From contig NZ_LT906457.1 of NCBI RefSeq assembly GCF_900186965.1, positions 186,001-250,000 on the forward strand: a stretch of DNA of 64,000 nt, given 5' to 3'. The position numbers and the translations under genes are program-made. The notes below the pieces were generated by a model, which saw nothing but the letters and a program-made list of their open reading frames with translations, did not search any database and was not told the origin of the DNA. The stretch is from Legionella spiritensis. GTDB taxonomy: Bacteria > Pseudomonadota > Gammaproteobacteria > Legionellales > Legionellaceae. Shown here piece by piece: positions 63,377 to 64,000 of the stretch (the stretch's first letter is position 1; every line of letters begins with the position of its first letter).

Positions 63377-63583
63377 ATGAACTGGGTAAAATTAAAAAAA
63401 TATTGCGAGATATCTGGTGACACGTCTAATGCTGTTCACGCCAAACGAAAGCGCGGCATGTGGTTAGATGGTGTACAATGTAAAGTAGGACCAGATGGTA
63501 ATATATGGATCAATTTAGTTGAGGTTGAGCGATGGGTGGAAAACGGCAACAAAGCAACGAATATCCGGTTGCGCGCGGGATAA
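63377..63583 (+). CDS. xis: Excisionase-like protein
   Basis: A 68-residue protein from the ATG at 63377 (GAAGGA ten bases upstream; an in-frame TTG at 63371 is less likely). It has a winged-helix MerR-like pattern (WVKLKKYCEISG, then KRKRGMWLDGVQCKVGPDG and ERWVENG), as in small phage and ICE excisionases that bend attachment-site DNA. It overlaps the integrase start by 52 bp. Confidence 0.78.
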   Translation: MNWVKLKKYCEISGDTSNAVHAKRKRGMWLDGVQCKVGPDGNIWINLVEVERWVENGNKATNIRLRAG

Positions 63584-64000
63584 GTGTTCGGGAACTTGAT
63601 TCCAGTAAATGTATTAGAATCGATTTTACTTATCGTGGCGTAAGATGTCGTGAGACGTTGAAGATTGAACCAACCAAGGCAAATATAAAATATGCCGAAA
63701 GGTTAAGGGGTGAAATTCTAAACGCCATAAGTGTGGGTACGTTTAATTACCAGGATTATTTCCCAAACTCCCAAAGGTCAAAAATGTTTGGCTATTCAGT
63801 GGTGAAATCTACTGTTGGTGAATTGCTCAAAGAATATATGGAAATTGCTGAAAAAACACTTGAGCCCAGTACCTTTAACGGCTATAGGAAAGCGTGTGAA
63901 GCCCATTTATACCCGGCATTTGGCGATATTCCTGTAAAAGATTTGTCATCTATGATGATTCGTAATTATGTGACAAAGCTTGAATTGACGCTTAAAACCA
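63532..64000 (+). CDS. int: Tyrosine recombinase/integrase (3' truncated by window)
   Basis: The frame opens with ATG at 63532 and runs off the window, giving ~156 residues. The N-terminus is a DUF3596-type arm-binding domain (GISVRELDSSKCIRIDFTYRGVRCRETL, then FNYQDYFPNSQRS). A SAM-like core-binding domain then begins (STVGELLKEYMEIAEKTLEPSTFNGY). The catalytic domain is outside. It marks this side as an end of the ICE, with the attachment site expected a short way downstream of the gene. Confidence 0.9.
   Translation, partial: MGGKRQQSNEYPVARGISVRELDSSKCIRIDFTYRGVRCRETLKIEPTKANIKYAERLRGEILNAISVGTFNYQDYFPNSQRSKMFGYSVVKSTVGELLKEYMEIAEKTLEPSTFNGYRKACEAHLYPAFGDIPVKDLSSMMIRNYVTKLELTLKT

Noticed and set aside
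1-64000. CRISPR arrays, tRNA or rRNA genes, and insertion sequences.
   Set aside because: No regular repeat-spacer pattern, no cloverleaf-like sequence and no transposase frame was found on either strand.

Overview
The window looks like a Legionella chromosome carrying an integrative conjugative element (ICE). The DNA is AT-rich. Two gene sets seldom seen together outside Legionella are present: a helCBA-type metal efflux operon, and an lvrA-lvrB-lvrC (CsrA-like) cluster placed directly before an IncP/RP4-type trb/tra conjugation locus. The species cannot be fixed from the sequence alone, and no complete chromosomal anchor, tRNA or attachment site is visible.

Region 1 (1 to about 28.9 kb) is a metal and redox stress island. 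It holds the end of a BASS/arsenic-type permease, helCBA (CzcCBA-like RND efflux), a Sel1-repeat protein, two cation diffusion facilitators, a quinol nitric oxide reductase, an HvfA-like small periplasmic protein, CopA with a cupredoxin partner, a frameshifted membrane transporter (8-G tract), a secreted protein fused to a glutamate dehydrogenase C-terminus, cusCBA (Cu/Ag RND) with accessory genes, a decayed copB fragment next to a MauE-like fragment, a Csp3-like copper storage protein, and a merRTPA mercury operon with a clear MerR operator-promoter.

Region 2 (29.0 to 46.2 kb) is the conjugation core. An S24/CI-type repressor (PrpA-like) reads left. Across an operator array, lvrA, lvrB and lvrC read right and lead without a break into trbB-C-D-E-F-G-H-I-J-K-L, traG, traF, a 54-residue protein and a TraC-like primase. 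Nearly all junctions are overlapping or only a few bases long, so this is one long transcription unit. The gene order is that of RP4 Tra2 followed by part of Tra1.

Region 3 (46.2 to 53.1 kb) is cargo: a trypsin-like protease, then a leftward run of overlapping genes (DJ-1/PfpI, HAD hydrolase, FosA-type fosfomycin thiol transferase, truncated GNAT, AAA-type kinase with an NTF2-like tail, two APH-fold phosphotransferases), and a rightward GNAT gene.

Region 4 (53.1 to 57.2 kb) is the DNA-processing module: traI relaxase with a nested traH-like gene, traJ, an RP4-type oriT with a recognisable nic site near 55469/55470, and divergent traK-traL-traM.

Region 5 (57.3 to 60.0 kb) is a second cargo operon: FlaR-like kinase, AAC(6')-like acetyltransferase, methyltransferase and AadA-like nucleotidyltransferase. 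Region 6 (60.0 to 64.0 kb) is the recombination and control end: a deaminase, a fused VUT-type membrane protein, a hypothetical protein and a second S24 repressor (all leftward), three operators at an exact 18-bp pitch, a small unknown protein, an excisionase-like protein, and the start of a tyrosine integrase running off the window.

The element therefore has two separate repressor/operator circuits: one at the transfer genes (TATCAC-N5-GTGATA) and one at the xis/int end (TTACAT-N2-ATGTAA). A CsrA paralogue adds post-transcriptional control. Whether the metal island lies inside the ICE cannot be decided here, because only one end of the element is visible.
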